From Nematopogon swammerdamellus (Eukaryota > Arthropoda > Insecta > Lepidoptera > Adelidae), in contig OX336340.1 in NCBI GenBank assembly GCA_946902875.1, forward strand, positions 9,529,566 to 9,593,565: 64,000 nucleotides of DNA. Reading direction: 5' to 3'. The notes under the pieces are model-generated. The model saw nothing but the letters and a program-made list of their open reading frames with translations, searched no databases and was not told the DNA's origin. Of the stretch, positions 22,901-36,900 are shown piece after piece. A program made the position numbers and the translations under genes. Positions within the stretch are counted from its first letter, which is position 1. Every line of letters starts with the position of its first letter.

Positions 22901-25900
22901 GGTAGTTATTTGATGTGGGACGCCACTTGTGTTCTCACATTGGCTCCAAGTCACGTTAGGACATCTTCTAGAGCGGCTGGCGCGGCCGAGGCCGGGGCGG
23001 AGAGCCTCAAACACAACAAATATAGAAATATAATTCAAGATCGAATTTGTTGCGTTTGCGGTTAAAACCATCGGTCCGTGGAGCAGTGAAGCCAAAAGTG
23101 GCTTGGGCCTCTGCTGGTTGACGCAACTGGTGTCCCGCCATCAAGGGCTTATGTACTTCATTCAAAGGGTAAGCCTTGCCATCCAGCGGGGTAATGCCGC
23201 AAGTGCTCTAGGAACATTTGAAAATGCCCGTTTTGATAGTTATTTTAATGTTTGTTAGGTAGGTTTTAATTCTTTAGTTATTAATATTACTTTTTTATTT
23301 TTATGAAATAAATAGATTGAGTAAACGATATTATATTCTGTCGAAGAAAGTAAGTCTTTAAGGGCGACGCCCGAAGGCGGAAGAGGGTTTTTGGTTTACC
23401 TGAACGCAGCTCGGCCTTCGGTCTCGCACTTAGTTATTTCCTTTCTTCCAGAAGGTTTATCGTCTTCCTGAACGCAGCTCGGCCTTCGGCCTCGCCCTTA
23501 CTTACTACTTTATTTGAGAAGGTTTATCGTATACCTAAAAGCAGCTCGGCCTTCGGCCTCGCCCTTAGTTAGTTACTTTCTTTGAGAAGGTTTATCGATT
23601 ACCTGAACGCAGCTCGGCCTTCGGCCTCGCCCTTAGTTACTTACATTCTTCTTTGGAATACGAATTTCACGCGAGCGGAGCCGCGGGCAACAGCTATATG
23701 AAATAAATAGATTGAGTAAACGATATTATATTCTATCGAAGAAAGGAAGTCTTTAAGGGCGAGGCCCGAAGGCGAAAGAGGGTTTTTGGTTTACCTGAAC
23801 GCAGCTCGGCCTTCGGCCTCGCACTTAGTTCCTTCCTTTCTTCCAGAAGGTTTGTCGTCTTCCTGAACGCAGCTCGGCCTTCGGCCTCGCCCTTACTTAC
23901 TTCCTTTATTTGAGAAAGGTTTATCGTTTACCTGAAAGCAGCTCGGCCTTCGCCCTCGCCCTTAGTTAGTTACTTTCTTTAAGAAGGTTTATCGATTACC
24001 TGAACGCAGCTCGGCCTTCGGCCTCGCCCTAAGTTACTTACATTCTTCTTTGGAATACGAATTTCACGCGAGCGGAGCCGCGGGCTCAGCTAGTATGAAA
24101 TAAATAGATTGAGTAAACGATATTATATTCTATCGAAGAAAGGAAGTCTTTAAGGGCGAGGCCCGAAGGCGAAAGAGGGTTTTTGGTTTACGTGAACGCA
24201 GCTCGGCCTTCGGCCTCGCACTTAGTTCCTTCCTTTCTTCCAGAAGGTTTGTCGTCTTCCTGAACGCAGCTCGGCCTTCGGCCTCGCCCTTACTTACTTC
24301 CTTTATTTGAGAAAGGTTTATCGTTTACCTGAAAGCAGCTCGGCCTTCGCCCTCGCCCTTAGTTAGTTACTTTCTTTAAGAAGGTTTATCGATTACCTGA
24401 ACGCAGCTCGGCCTTCGGCCTCGCCCTAAGTTACTTACATTCTTCTTTGGAATACGAATTTCACGCGAGCGGAGCCGCGGGCTCAGCTAGTTACTAATAA
24501 AAAAATTAAAAATGGTTTAAAGTTTAATCCATTTAGCTGGTATAGATAAATATTTGAAACATTAATATTGTTATTAAGTCGTTGGGTACTCAGCATAAAA
24601 TCAACAGTCGACTCAAATAAAAAAACATATAGGAACCTAACCTAAACGCCATGAAAATAAAATTATGCAAATCGGAACTTTTATAGGCGAAAGTGAAGAG
24701 AATACAATATCCGAGCAAGACACGCGTTAACTAGTACTTAATGACTGGGAAAGAATGTCTAGAGTTAAAAATAACGCTGTTATTAAACATGTTGCATTTG
24801 AATTGCATTTTATAGACGGTAAATTCAAATTAAGATTTTCAAATTTTTTACGAGGATCCATGACACGGTGGATAAAATGTTAACGCGTTGGCGGCTCGTA
24901 CGAATCCTGGTCGGGCGGACGTATTTTTTTATTTTTCTCTTTATTTTCGACTTCGCATCAAAGCTATGAAGAAATATAAAGTGAGTACCTTTAAGCATAC
25001 CTACATACTAACATACAAAAATAAACAATAATTGTTTTTCTTTGATCATCATCACACTTAATTCGCAAGTAATTTTGTTAGTCAGATAAAGTTGCAGTAA
25101 TTTGGTTTGTTAGTTTGAGGTAGTCACTGGTCAGCCTACACGCGTGTTGACATGGTACCTACACAAAATAGTTAACTAAAACCGAATACCTAAACGTCGT
25201 CAGTTAACCTAGCAGACAACTATTAGAACGTATGTAGGTATATTGAAATTGTGTAAAGATTTCATGGTCAACTATGTATTTCATTGACATAAAAGATCAT
25301 TGTATTGGTTTAAATATTGGTAATAAATAATCAAATGGTGTCCTATTTTAGTTTCCCTTAGCCAAAACGCAAAATTCATATTGAGAAAAATGTGAATTGA
25401 TCCATCGTAGGTAAAAATAAAAGTACGCATACATATTATAGTGTTTTTTAAAATGATTACGGAACAATGAGTTCCGCATGTGAAACATTGTAATGAAATA
25501 AACATAATATTATGTAAGTATATAAAAAGCTCTAACATAATGCGCCCATGAGATAATCTGATCATGTTTCAATGGAAGCACTTAACGAACCAAATAAGCA
25601 ACCCGTGTAGCACTTGAAGCATCGTACATCCATACATACATACATACACATACATACATATTATGTACTTACACTATACACGAAAAGCTATAGAGTAGAG
25701 TCTGTCTGTCCTAACTAAAACGTAAGTCAAAATGTTCATTTATAAGGTACACAAGGTTGTACCGTGTGGGGTCGGTACTTAAAAAGAATAGTCCCACTGC
25801 ATCTCTCCCCGTCGCATGTCGTAAAAGTCGACTAAGGGATAAGGAAATTCGTCAGCCTCGCTAGCTCAGATGGAGGATGGATGCAGTACTTGGATGGGTG

Positions 25901-27846
25901 CCCGCTCGACCGTTGGAGGCTGACCGTGGTTCGGATTCCACGTTAAACTGTAGGTCCCTTCCCTTCTTACCTTTACTAGATGGACGGGTTTATCCCGCCC
26001 GGGTTGGTACCACCGCACTGAGCGAAACGTCGGTCGAAACTGCTATGTAAATAGTTCGTGTTTTCCGTCCTGCGGGTCTACCGGCGCGGAGTTAACTCAC
26101 TCGCTAACTAAGTACTCGCATATTTCTACCAATAGCCGGGCCGGATGCCTCGCCGAACGCCTTCTGATTGGTTGAGTGAGATCGTTTCTCATACTCACAT
26201 CGGCGAGTGAGTAACGCCGCTGGTAGACCCGCAGTTCAGTGTAGTCGGCGCGAAATGAGGGTCGGCCGACTGTTGTTAAGCAACCCTGAGCGCGGTCAGT
26301 ACTTGGATGGGTGACCGCTCGACTGTTGGAGGCTGACCGTGGTTCGGATTCTACGTAAAACTGTAGGTCCCTTCCCTTCTTACCTTACTAGGGGTGGTAG
26401 GGTTTATCCCGCCCGGGTTGGCACCACCGCACTCAATAAAACGTCGGTCGAAAAGTCTATGAAAATATTTTGTGTTTTCCGTCCAGTTCAGTGTAGCCGA
26501 CATGAAATGAAGGGAAGCACTGACATGGCACCTAGTTCACCCGGTGTTATAAGCTGACATCACGGATGTAGGTGATATAGCCAATCGTGTCCATAAAAAA
26601 AAACACAAATGATAAGGACGCTAGAGATGCATCGAAAACCTCCAAGATCGAAAGCGAAATGCCGAATTAAAACTATATTTAATATCTACATGAAACGTAA
26701 TAGAAATATTTAAATAGACATTCTATATTGCACGCAAACAATGATACATGAAGAAAGCATACCGACAGAAGAACAATATATTATTATATACAATAATACT
26801 CAGAGAAGCAAAAGAACAATAGCCCGAAAAGGAGGACTTATCACTATAAGTGGTCTCTTTAAGCCAACCTTTATTAATATTAACCAGAAATTGAATTAAT
26901 AATGTCTAGGTACGATTCATTCCAGTTCATTCTATACCCATTCTTTTGCTATTAAATCAGCTCGTCTCTGGAACCAACTCCCTGCCACTCTCCGTACTTG
27001 CGCTTCCTACAACATTTTCAAATCCCGTTTGGGGGAACATATGTTTTCAAACCCGTAATGTCTCCATGTGTGTTATCGCTTGTATAGAAACTGCGTTAGG
27101 TATGTATGTATGTATGTATTTGTTTATATGTGTATATGTATGTACTTTTGAACCTGTATGTATATAAGTCACGAATGGATTATGATGTAGCCAACCGTGT
27201 CAGTCTCCATAAAAAAAAAATAATAGTCGCCATATTGTCAAACTTTGAAAATAGTTTTTTCTTCAAACCCCATCGAGTGTGGTATCTCAGATTTTAGAAA
27301 TATACCACGCTTTTTGGTTTGAAACTAAAATGAATTACAATACTAATGAATCTGTAAGGTGTATGGTCACTCTGCCTATTTACTTTACCTATATCTGGTG
27401 CCATTGTCAATTTTTATATTTAAATATATCAAGTCAAATCAACAACAATAATTAGTAAAAGTTTATTACAAAGAAATGTAATAAGTAGGTAAATGTTTTT
27501 TTTTGTTTCTTATTTTGATGAGATGCGAATGAAGGCAGGCGAGCGACTCCACAGGTGCTTTGCTCTCATTACCGAGACTGAGGCGCTGATAGAGGATTGT
27601 GAATTTAGTATTGACATCATCAATTAGACGAGTCATGGAGTCACGCACTCCTCAATATACCTACCTAGATACACTGCTCGTTCCCTGCTTATATTCTGTA
27701 ACACAGTTTTTGAAAGGAAACCCTAAATTCCGGGGTATCAGCCACACAGCACTGATCGTTGCATTGCGTGTTGTGCACAGAAATGTGTGTGATAGTGGTG
27801 AGTCGTGTCGTGGTGACCACAGAAACGTGATCACGATCAGAAAAGC

Positions 27847-27902
<56 letters not shown>

Positions 27903-30900
27903 ACGGATGAGGAGCGAGCGAGTCGTGGGTGTATGTAGGAGTCTCCTCCTTTTTTATTTATTTTATTTTGGAATAAGCGATGATGTTAGCAGCATATTTT
28001 ATACATAATTGATTACTTCTGTCTGCTCTTCAATAGAAAAACTATGATCATTATCTGGCGTGAATCATAATTGTAAGTTTTATTATAATTTTTTTTTTGT
28101 TGGCTGAAAATTATTAAATTGTATTATGCATGAACATTGCAGGTATGTGGTTGACAATTTAATGTGTAGGCACCAGCAAGTATTGTATATTTTTGATAAA
28201 CTTTCCATTATACTTTATTATTGAAACACATATAAACAATATTATACTGATCAAACATTTACGTAGGCAGATCCCCCAGACTAGAAACTATTCTGGGCCA
28301 AGAGAACTTTAAAGCACCGAAACTCGTTTTGGATTGTGTGAAAGCAGTCAGTTGGAGACAATATTTATTTATTTATATCCTACATGAGTGTACGTCGTCG
28401 TCGTGTCGGTGGCGAGTATGTCCGTTCGTTGGCGATTATACCAACAAAACAATTTCAATGGCGATAATTTTACTTTACAAAATTGAGTGTTACTTTTATT
28501 TGTACCCTATCTATAATAAAAACGCTACAATTTATGCAACAATAAATTGAAATTCCTAACCACACCGTTTTATAACGGCCAATCCTTTACGCCAAATTAA
28601 ACATCTTTCAATATGCATAATAAACTGGCTTAATAACATTTTGATCCATTTAATATGAAAATGTAATTAGGATTAGCGTGATGTTCCGTTAGATCTATAT
28701 ATCTATATGTTTGTTAAATCTTTTATCGGTCCTGCAGTTTCATCAAAACAATTCTCAAATTAGGTTTAGATAAGATGAAAAACAATAAAACTGGACGAGA
28801 TTATTCAACACATAAATCTACGTAGTGTAGTCACATCACATGAATAGAGGTGTAGTGCCGAGTATGGATGTGTTAATGAGTTTTGCAATTAGTGTTGACA
28901 TTTGTGCCAAGCCACATAATATCATCTGCTTCTAACAATCCTGTTCCATTCTGACACAATATTTTTGGGTGCAGTAAAAATATATCCTTAAACTATTAAA
29001 ATTATTTGTATTTATATTGATAAAATCAAACGACTTACTCGAGACTAAAAGGAAAAACATACAGAGATTATATTATTTATTATTTATTAGGTATAGTAAA
29101 ATTATTTATTTGTTATTGTTACTACAAAGTAGTTTTGATAATAAAAATATTGACTTTATTAAAAAACTTATTTCCCGCTTTAATGTATAAGTTGATTACG
29201 TAGGGCCTAAACGGACCAACCCTGAATGATAAAGGGTCATATGAACCTGCAACAGTGTTCCTCGGGTCTCCCAGCAAGCACTGGTCCTTGAGGGCGCAGC
29301 GGAAGCCCTTGTTCTCCCGCTCAGCCGTCGCGTTGGGCAGGAACATGGAGAGTATGGCCACATCCTCGTTGTTCTCCCGCGCCTTGCGGATCCTATCCTG
29401 TCCGACCGTCTTGGTGGTGAGGTGCAGTCGCGACTTGAGATCTTCGCTAAGCACGTCGGCGGACATTGTTGTTTACTTTTCACTCGGCGAGTGTACTCGT
29501 GTGTGACGGGAGGCGGTGCACGCGGCGCGCGGACTTGTGCGGAGCCTACGCAGGCTTTGCGGCGACTGAGGCGGCGCGGCGGGGTCACCTCACCGCACGA
29601 GACGAGACGGCGCGCGGAGGCGGGCGGTACAGTCAACGGGTGTAGAGTGGGTAACGTCATTCAATTCAGAGAGGTACTGCATCCTGGCATTGCCCTCGGA
29701 AGGATAGCTTTTCATTTCGGAAAATCATTTCAATTAGCAATTTAATAAAGTATATTTTAGCATGTAAATGAAATGAAATGTACCTATACAAGAGGAATGT
29801 GAAATCAGGGAGTCAGAATAATTATGCAGCAAAACGTTTCGATTGAAAAATGTTTTTAACATTTCAAAATAAACAATGAATTACTTAAATCAATCGGATC
29901 TAAGTGGCAAGTACTTACATAAATCAAACAATTCAATTTTAGCGCGTACTACAAATACAAAATCTCCATCTCTAAAATTAACTATAGGTACAATTAATTT
30001 GTTTCATATTTGCTTGAAATAACTTTGAAAACTATTACCATTATACCATTTAGGATTTCTTATGTTATGTATATTTTAAAGGGTTTTAAAACGAGCGTCT
30101 CCCGGCTGACCTACTAACGTGAAAAACTTAAACTTTTTGGCAAACATTTTACTTTGCATCGACTTTTTCATTCAAGATCTGTGTTTTCTGTTGGAACAAT
30201 TTTATGAAAATTTGTTTTAGTTTATTAAAATATTAAAATTGTTCCTACGAGACACGGAAGTTGATACAAAGTACATTACAGCAGCCTATATGCCAGATGG
30301 TTTAGTAGAAGTGATCGTCGGGTTAGGTTAGTATGGGAGTCGGCTATTTCGTCCGAGGAAGTCGAGGTCAGGTGTGCACTCTTAAAGTTTTGATATTACT
30401 TCACAATTTTGATTGAGCATACTGCCCAGAGAATATTATGAAGAGGCCGTTCACTAACTGCAGACCTCGGTCGGGTCAAATGGTCGCCGGAGGAGAGACA
30501 CACTGAATCACTCACTGGGTTGATATATTCATCCGTACGGTACCGAAATTGTTGTTTTTGGGAGTATACAGAAGAGTAAATGTTTCCATATTTATTATAA
30601 TGTATGCAGTATAAATAAATATATAATAAGACAAGAGTTATAAAATTTTATGTTGCATATATAAAATAATAAATCAAACTGACGATACAACCTGTCCATT
30701 TAATCGCAACTATTTAGCATTACCAAAAGCTGTAAAGTGAACGTTCTTCAAGCACAAAGGGTTCCGGAGCCATTTAGTAGGAAACGGCCGGCACAAGTAG
30801 TTGTGCATCATATAATCTCCACAGTATCTCACCACTCCCCTAGCAGTTATTATACTCCAAAGGTATACTGATTAAAAATTCCTGAGGCATTAAGTTTGCG

Positions 30901-33900
30901 TATTGCCCATATTTTTATTTTATTTCAGTGCAATAAATATATAAAAATACGAATTTTCTCCATAACCTCTATAAAGTTCAATATTTCATGCTGTAAGAAC
31001 TAAATGGACTAGTAAATTTTGTTTTGTTTTATATTTATTGAGTTATTTGGAATTATCGCCTTGAACAGAGAAAATTTGATATTTATAATACATATTTATA
31101 AGACATATATAATATTTCAATTTATCACTTCTTATACAAGTAAATATATATGCATTATATTTTTTGGTTTTTTTAAGTAGTATATATCTAGGCTATTTAA
31201 GACATTTTCAACTATAATACACACAGCTTGATCTTCTAGAAAAATAATTTTAATTTTGTTGCCTCCCGGATATCTGTAGGTATTCATTCCAAGTTTCAAG
31301 AACATCACTCAAGCTGTTTCCGAGTACAGGCTGTGACAGATATACAGATAGACGCACAGACACTTACTGATTTTATGAGAGTTCCTGCCAGATACTGAAT
31401 TTTCTACTGCTCTTTAAGATCAACTTGCCTTGTTATCTTCGTTTTTGGATTCGTTCGTGGAAATATTGCAACCGTCCTCGCACCCGTCTCTCTACCCGCC
31501 TTTTATAAGATATAATTTCAGCTTTCAAAACGTGAATAATAACAAAATAACTGTCACAAAGGAATAAAAATGATTAATTTTTTTAAGTCGCAGGTGTATG
31601 TGAACATGCCTTACCCACATGTGTGAGATAAGAATGATTGAAAATTGCACGTATTGTGCATTGCACGTGAGTTTCGTTCCTCAACACGTTGGTATAAATT
31701 ATCAATTGTTGAAAGATGGACCCTGTATCCCATAGCACAGAGAATCCTAAAATGGGAAACAGGGCACCACTACAAACTACGTACAAATTATAAGCAATAG
31801 TAATTAACTCTAGTTTAAGTTGTACCTATCCTATGCATTGTATGTAAAAAAACTCTATTTATACAATAAACGATTTCTTTCTTTCTTTCTTTAATTGTGC
31901 TAAATGTGCTACGTATCGGCGTGTCGCACCGCTGCCCCCCGCGCCGCAGTGCAAGCGATAATCTGGATTCGGTGAGTTAGCATAGATTGCATGCATTGGT
32001 GAAAACAGCATCCAAATAGTTTGAGCCGTTCTTAACTTATAATATAAACAACGCTTATAAACGACCAACATACGGTCAGACAGCAGACGTTACATTTCCC
32101 AGTACGTAGGAAAGGAATACAAGGATTCGTACTGGAGGCATAAGGTTAATTAAATATTGCTTCAATTCGAATGAATGATGTGATGATATCTAACAATTAT
32201 TATAATCACACACCTTTACTGGAATGGATCCGGCCCCAAGATCCTAGTCTAGCTAGAGGGCCGTTGCAGAGATAGCAATAACACAGACATCGTATCCTCC
32301 CGTTCTGTGACCGGCCAGCGCGCTCCCACGCGCCCGGCGCGGCGGCGGCCCACTCTATTACCATTGCCTTTACGACGGAAACCATTTATTCGCTAATAAG
32401 TATGTATTAGCATCAAATTGTTATGTAAGCTTCAAGAACTTATGGCTATTGATCGAATTCTATTTCGAATAAAAACAATTTTTTTTTATTTTTTTTATTG
32501 ATGCTGACACGGTTGGCTTCATCACCTACAACATCCGTGATGTCAGCCCATAACACCGGATGAGCTTGGTGCCACGTCAGTGATTCCCTTCGGTCGTGCC
32601 GGCTACACTGAACTGGACGGAAAACACAAACTATTTACATAGCCGTTTCGACCGACCTTTAAAAGTTGTGGTACTCCTTTACTAGGTGTGGTAGGGTTAA
32701 ACCCTACCACACCTAGTAATATAAGAAGGGAGTCATATCCCTTAGTCGACTTTTACGACATACACGGGGAGAGATGCAGTGGGGCTATTCTTTTAAAGTA
32801 CCGGCCCCACACGGTACGAAAATGGTACGGTAATTGAAAATGTGTTCAAAATTTCAGACGAAAACGGTTTGAGCCGCCAGCGAGTTACCACGGTTCTAAA
32901 TTTAGAGGGAATACGTCATCGACCCGATGGCGAATTCTATGAACCGCTATACAATGGTGCCGTGAAATTAGGAAAAAAACAAATAGGGATGGCTCACCAC
33001 CCCGCGACTGAGGATAAAAAAAAACGAATTTCAATGCACATAAGCGTGTGAGGTATCCTTGGATAGATATGCGCTTGTAAAATCGTGGTAGAACTTAAAA
33101 AACACGTTCAACGATTTTTGGTTTGAATAAGATATGTTATGTAATTTTTGAGATATGGGTTAATTATTTAAAAATTAGGGGTGGCACAAAGTACATAACT
33201 GAGGGATGAAAAAAAATCAATGCACATAAGCATTTTGGATTGGTCTAAAAATATAAAAAATATATAAAATGACTCTTTGGTTTAAGTAAATATTTGGTGA
33301 GATATGCGCTTTTAAAGTCGTAAAAATTCTGTTTTCGCCACAGTGTTGCTGCCACGTTGCAAAATTACTGCCAAGTTGTAAAATTCTAATTTAGAATGCT
33401 GAATAAAATTGAAAGAAATTAGTTCTGCAAGTGGACATGGTGTTTTGTTTTTTCATGAAAAACAACAAATGGCTGCCTTGCTGGAAAGTGGGTGAAACAT
33501 TCATTGGAAAATTAGATTCTGGTGACTTGTTCGTGTTTTGGTTTTTGGAGCATACACCAATTTTTTTTGTCTGTTAAAGTCCCAATTTATTACGTATTCC
33601 GCTGACGCAGCGACACAAAGTGCCCCTTGGCATCCGACGAGAAGACAGCACTGCTATTAGTATTGCACGATTTCTTACCCAGACGTAAAACTCAAGAAGG
33701 CTTTGTGTCCTAATTATTTTCTAGTTTTTGGTACAGCGATGATTTTAAATAAAACCGTTTACTAACTCAAGTGTTTTTAAAATTTTTTTGTCCTAGATAC
33801 GAATAGTGAAATAAACAACACGCCAAGACTAAAGATGACATAATGAATGACCGACCATGTTACACGTACTATAAATCACCAGTAGGTATGCAAAACACGG

Positions 33901-36900
33901 TAGTTTTAAAAACAAGCCGCGACAATCAGTATTGAATATTACTAGGCGTGCTTTTATGGAATACATCTGCTTATTAATGAGTGGACACCCACGCGGGCGC
34001 GTCCCATTGTTGATGTGAGCGTATTGTTGCTCGTTCAGAATTAATTCTGCGTAATATTGGTCACGCAGCACGAGTGAACCATTAGGCGATAGCCCAAAAA
34101 CTTAACGCAGTTGAAAAAACATTACACGGTAAACGCCAAGTTGAAAACTACGAACTCTGAAATGCAGAAGATTACAATGCACTTGAGAGAATGGTTACTT
34201 GCAATTTTGGCAAAACAATTATTTTCAATTCCGTGTGGGGCCGGTAAATTATAGCCCCACTCGATCTCTCCCCGTGCATGTCGTAAAAGGCAACTAAGGT
34301 ATAATGACAAGATGCCGTGCTAAAGGGCGCCAGGCTATCCACCTCTCACCTTGGCGCGGTCCTTCCACCGAGTTATCCAGCAGGTGGGTGTCTTCATGCC
34401 TTAATTGCTGCTTGATAGTTATGTTGTCCGAATATGCAGCACAACACCAATTACTCTGCTTACCCCGATTGTCGGGATACAGCGTGTGGTATGTGTATAA
34501 TAATTATATATATATTATATTATTATTTTATATTTTTATTAATATGTATATAAAGTATGTAATAATTTTCAGCTTATTCCATAAAGGTCATAAGTTCGGT
34601 TCAACGTCGAGCGAGCCGAAGGTGTCCGGCCAGCACCGCGGTGTGCACTGAGGACAATGTGGGATGTGCGATGAGGACAAACACCCACACCCCCCGACAC
34701 TGATTCATCTGCTGGATAATATAATCCAGTAATAAATTATTTCGAGTTTCCAGTAAAATACCCACGATATATAGAATGAAAACACAAGTTTAGACTAATT
34801 TAATCACAAAGATCCATTAGCACAGGTGCTCTCAAATAATTGCAGAGAACGAACAAAACGCGATGGAAATACCAAAATATATACTCAAACCCACAAGTTC
34901 GATGTAATGAATGACTCCTACGCCGACGCCAAAAATACGAATGATATTACATCGGGCACATCTCGCGAGAGAACACGGAAATCATCTATCGTTCATTGCT
35001 GAATCATCATCGCGATTTATAATGGTAGAGCCTCAGTTTGTGATCTTCAAACCCACCTCTCTCGACAGTGCGAAGATCAAGGTCGTAGAACATCATGGTC
35101 AAATTGGCTAAATCAGTCCAGCTCCTTCGTGAACGGTTATGCGGAATTGTGAATACATATAGTGAACTCATCTCTCGAACGTATTTTTCTTGAATCATAG
35201 GGAATTTAGTTGCTAGGTTTATTTCATAAAACGGAAATAAGCGTAGAGAGGGTGGAGGACCAAAATGGGCATTGATTTGTACCTAATTGAAACCACACGT
35301 TTTATAAATCATTTAAACTTTTTAAACGTTTGCCCTTCCTTATATAATTGAACATACGAGTACATTCAGAAACGTTTAATAAAGCAATTTTCAAAGGCTT
35401 ACTCACTTTTTCACAATATTAAACTAGACTAGATGATATTTATTATTTAGTTACTCATAATTTCATTAAAGCAGCCGTTTAAAAGTAACTCTTAAACTAC
35501 AACTGTTGTAAACAAAATAAATAGTGTGATGCGACCGAGCTAGGTAGTGACATCAGCAGGCTGTGTGGCTAGGCTAGACGAACGTCTGTCGCCTGGCTGG
35601 CTCAATCCTCAATTACAGGCCAAGCCATATAAGAGCGGCAATTTGTACCGCAGCGGGCGCCTCCGCCCTCGTTGTATGTAACAAATTAGAGCACCATGTC
35701 CCCCGTCTCATCTGTTCATTTGACGACCAAAGAAAATTACCGGGATACAATTTCGCTTTGAAGGGTTTCTCAATGTAGACTGTTTTGTCGTGTAGTATTA
35801 TACCATCTGTAGAGTTATAGGTTGTTGGTGGAGAAGTATTTTTTATGAATACACGAAAAAAATATGAACTCTTTATATTACGAGATATGTAGAAAAATGT
35901 GAAATGTAGGTATCTAGTATGAGTGATTGCAGAAAATCTAACAGAAATATTATAATAACGGAATATTTACAGCACATGCATTATTTAGGTAGTTTGCTTG
36001 TAAAGTTATATTGAACCTCGTAAAGGTACCAATGCCAACTGAGCCAGCCGTCAAAACTGAGACAGAACTTTTTGTAGAGTTCTGAATAGTCGATTCACCT
36101 TAGCACTTCCATACGCGCCGATGTCGATTGTCGCACGCATTCGCCGCTTCAGGGCGACCGACACATCCTTAAAAGGCCGGTATCGCTTTTCAAGTAAGTC
36201 GACCCTCGCATGTGCCGTGATGGATTATCGCGCCTATTATCAATGCTACCAATTACCCTATAAATTTAGAAGATTGGTAGGTATACGTTTCTGTGAAATT
36301 ATGCCGTGAGTCCTCGATCAATCACAGTTCAATAAGAGCAAAACAATTTGTAACGCCGAATCGAAAAGTTTCCCTAATCAAATGTATTGTAAATAACCCC
36401 TTACGTTCTTTCATAAAGTCACCCAGTGTAGCTTGGTTAAATATCAAAAATCTAAGGTAGAGAGAGCCGTAAACTGGTTTCTGCCCAAACAGCAAGACAA
36501 GTGGCATCATAAGATGAAAAATTTTGCATAAACAGCGCTAGTGCCTCGGGTAATCCCAAAGATGTAAGCAATCAAAAAAGCTGGGCGTACTGAACAAGGT
36601 GCGACGGTACTTCACGCCGGGCCAAAAACTGACGTTGTACAAAACACAGGTTAGGTCCTGCTTGGAGTACTGCTCGCACTTGTGGGATGGCTCAGCTAAA
36701 TACCAGCTTGCGCCGCTAGACTCAATCCAGCGTCGTGCCGTGCGACTGGTGGGTGACCCCGTGGTGGCCCGCGACTTAGAACCACTGCAACTCCGTAGGT
36801 ACGTCGGCTCCCTGAGTGTGTTCTATCGTTTATTTCATGGGGAGTGTTCTGAGGAGCTGTTTAACGCGATTCCGTCGTCCCCATTCCACCTCCGCACTAC

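Larger units (their letters stand above)
21605..24489 (+). mobile_element. Composite Helitron-like element
   Basis: It starts TCTATACATATAATAAAATC and ends GAGCGGAGCCGCGGGCTCAGCTAG before a T, so it has the TC...CTAG ends of Helitrons. Inside, in order: a 5' region (21605-21900), an inverted copy of the 3' end (21910-21950, CTGTTGCCCGCGACTTCGCT), a tandem array (21955-22735), a retroelement remnant (22800-23290), and three tandem copies of a 3' module (23304-24489). No Rep/helicase ORF is present, so it is non-autonomous. It may be several nested insertions rather than one unit. Confidence 0.65.

Noticed and set aside
21955..24490. CRISPR-like array because of regular repeats
   Set aside because: Units abut without unique spacers, vary in length and sit in a Helitron-like element of an animal genome; it is a tandem repeat.
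27466..27648. 60-codon minus ORF with protein-like composition (RDSMTRLIDDVNTKFTIL)
   Set aside because: No splice sites in phase and no recognisable family; an A-rich stretch follows it, so it may be an old retrocopy, but the evidence is too thin to list as a gene.
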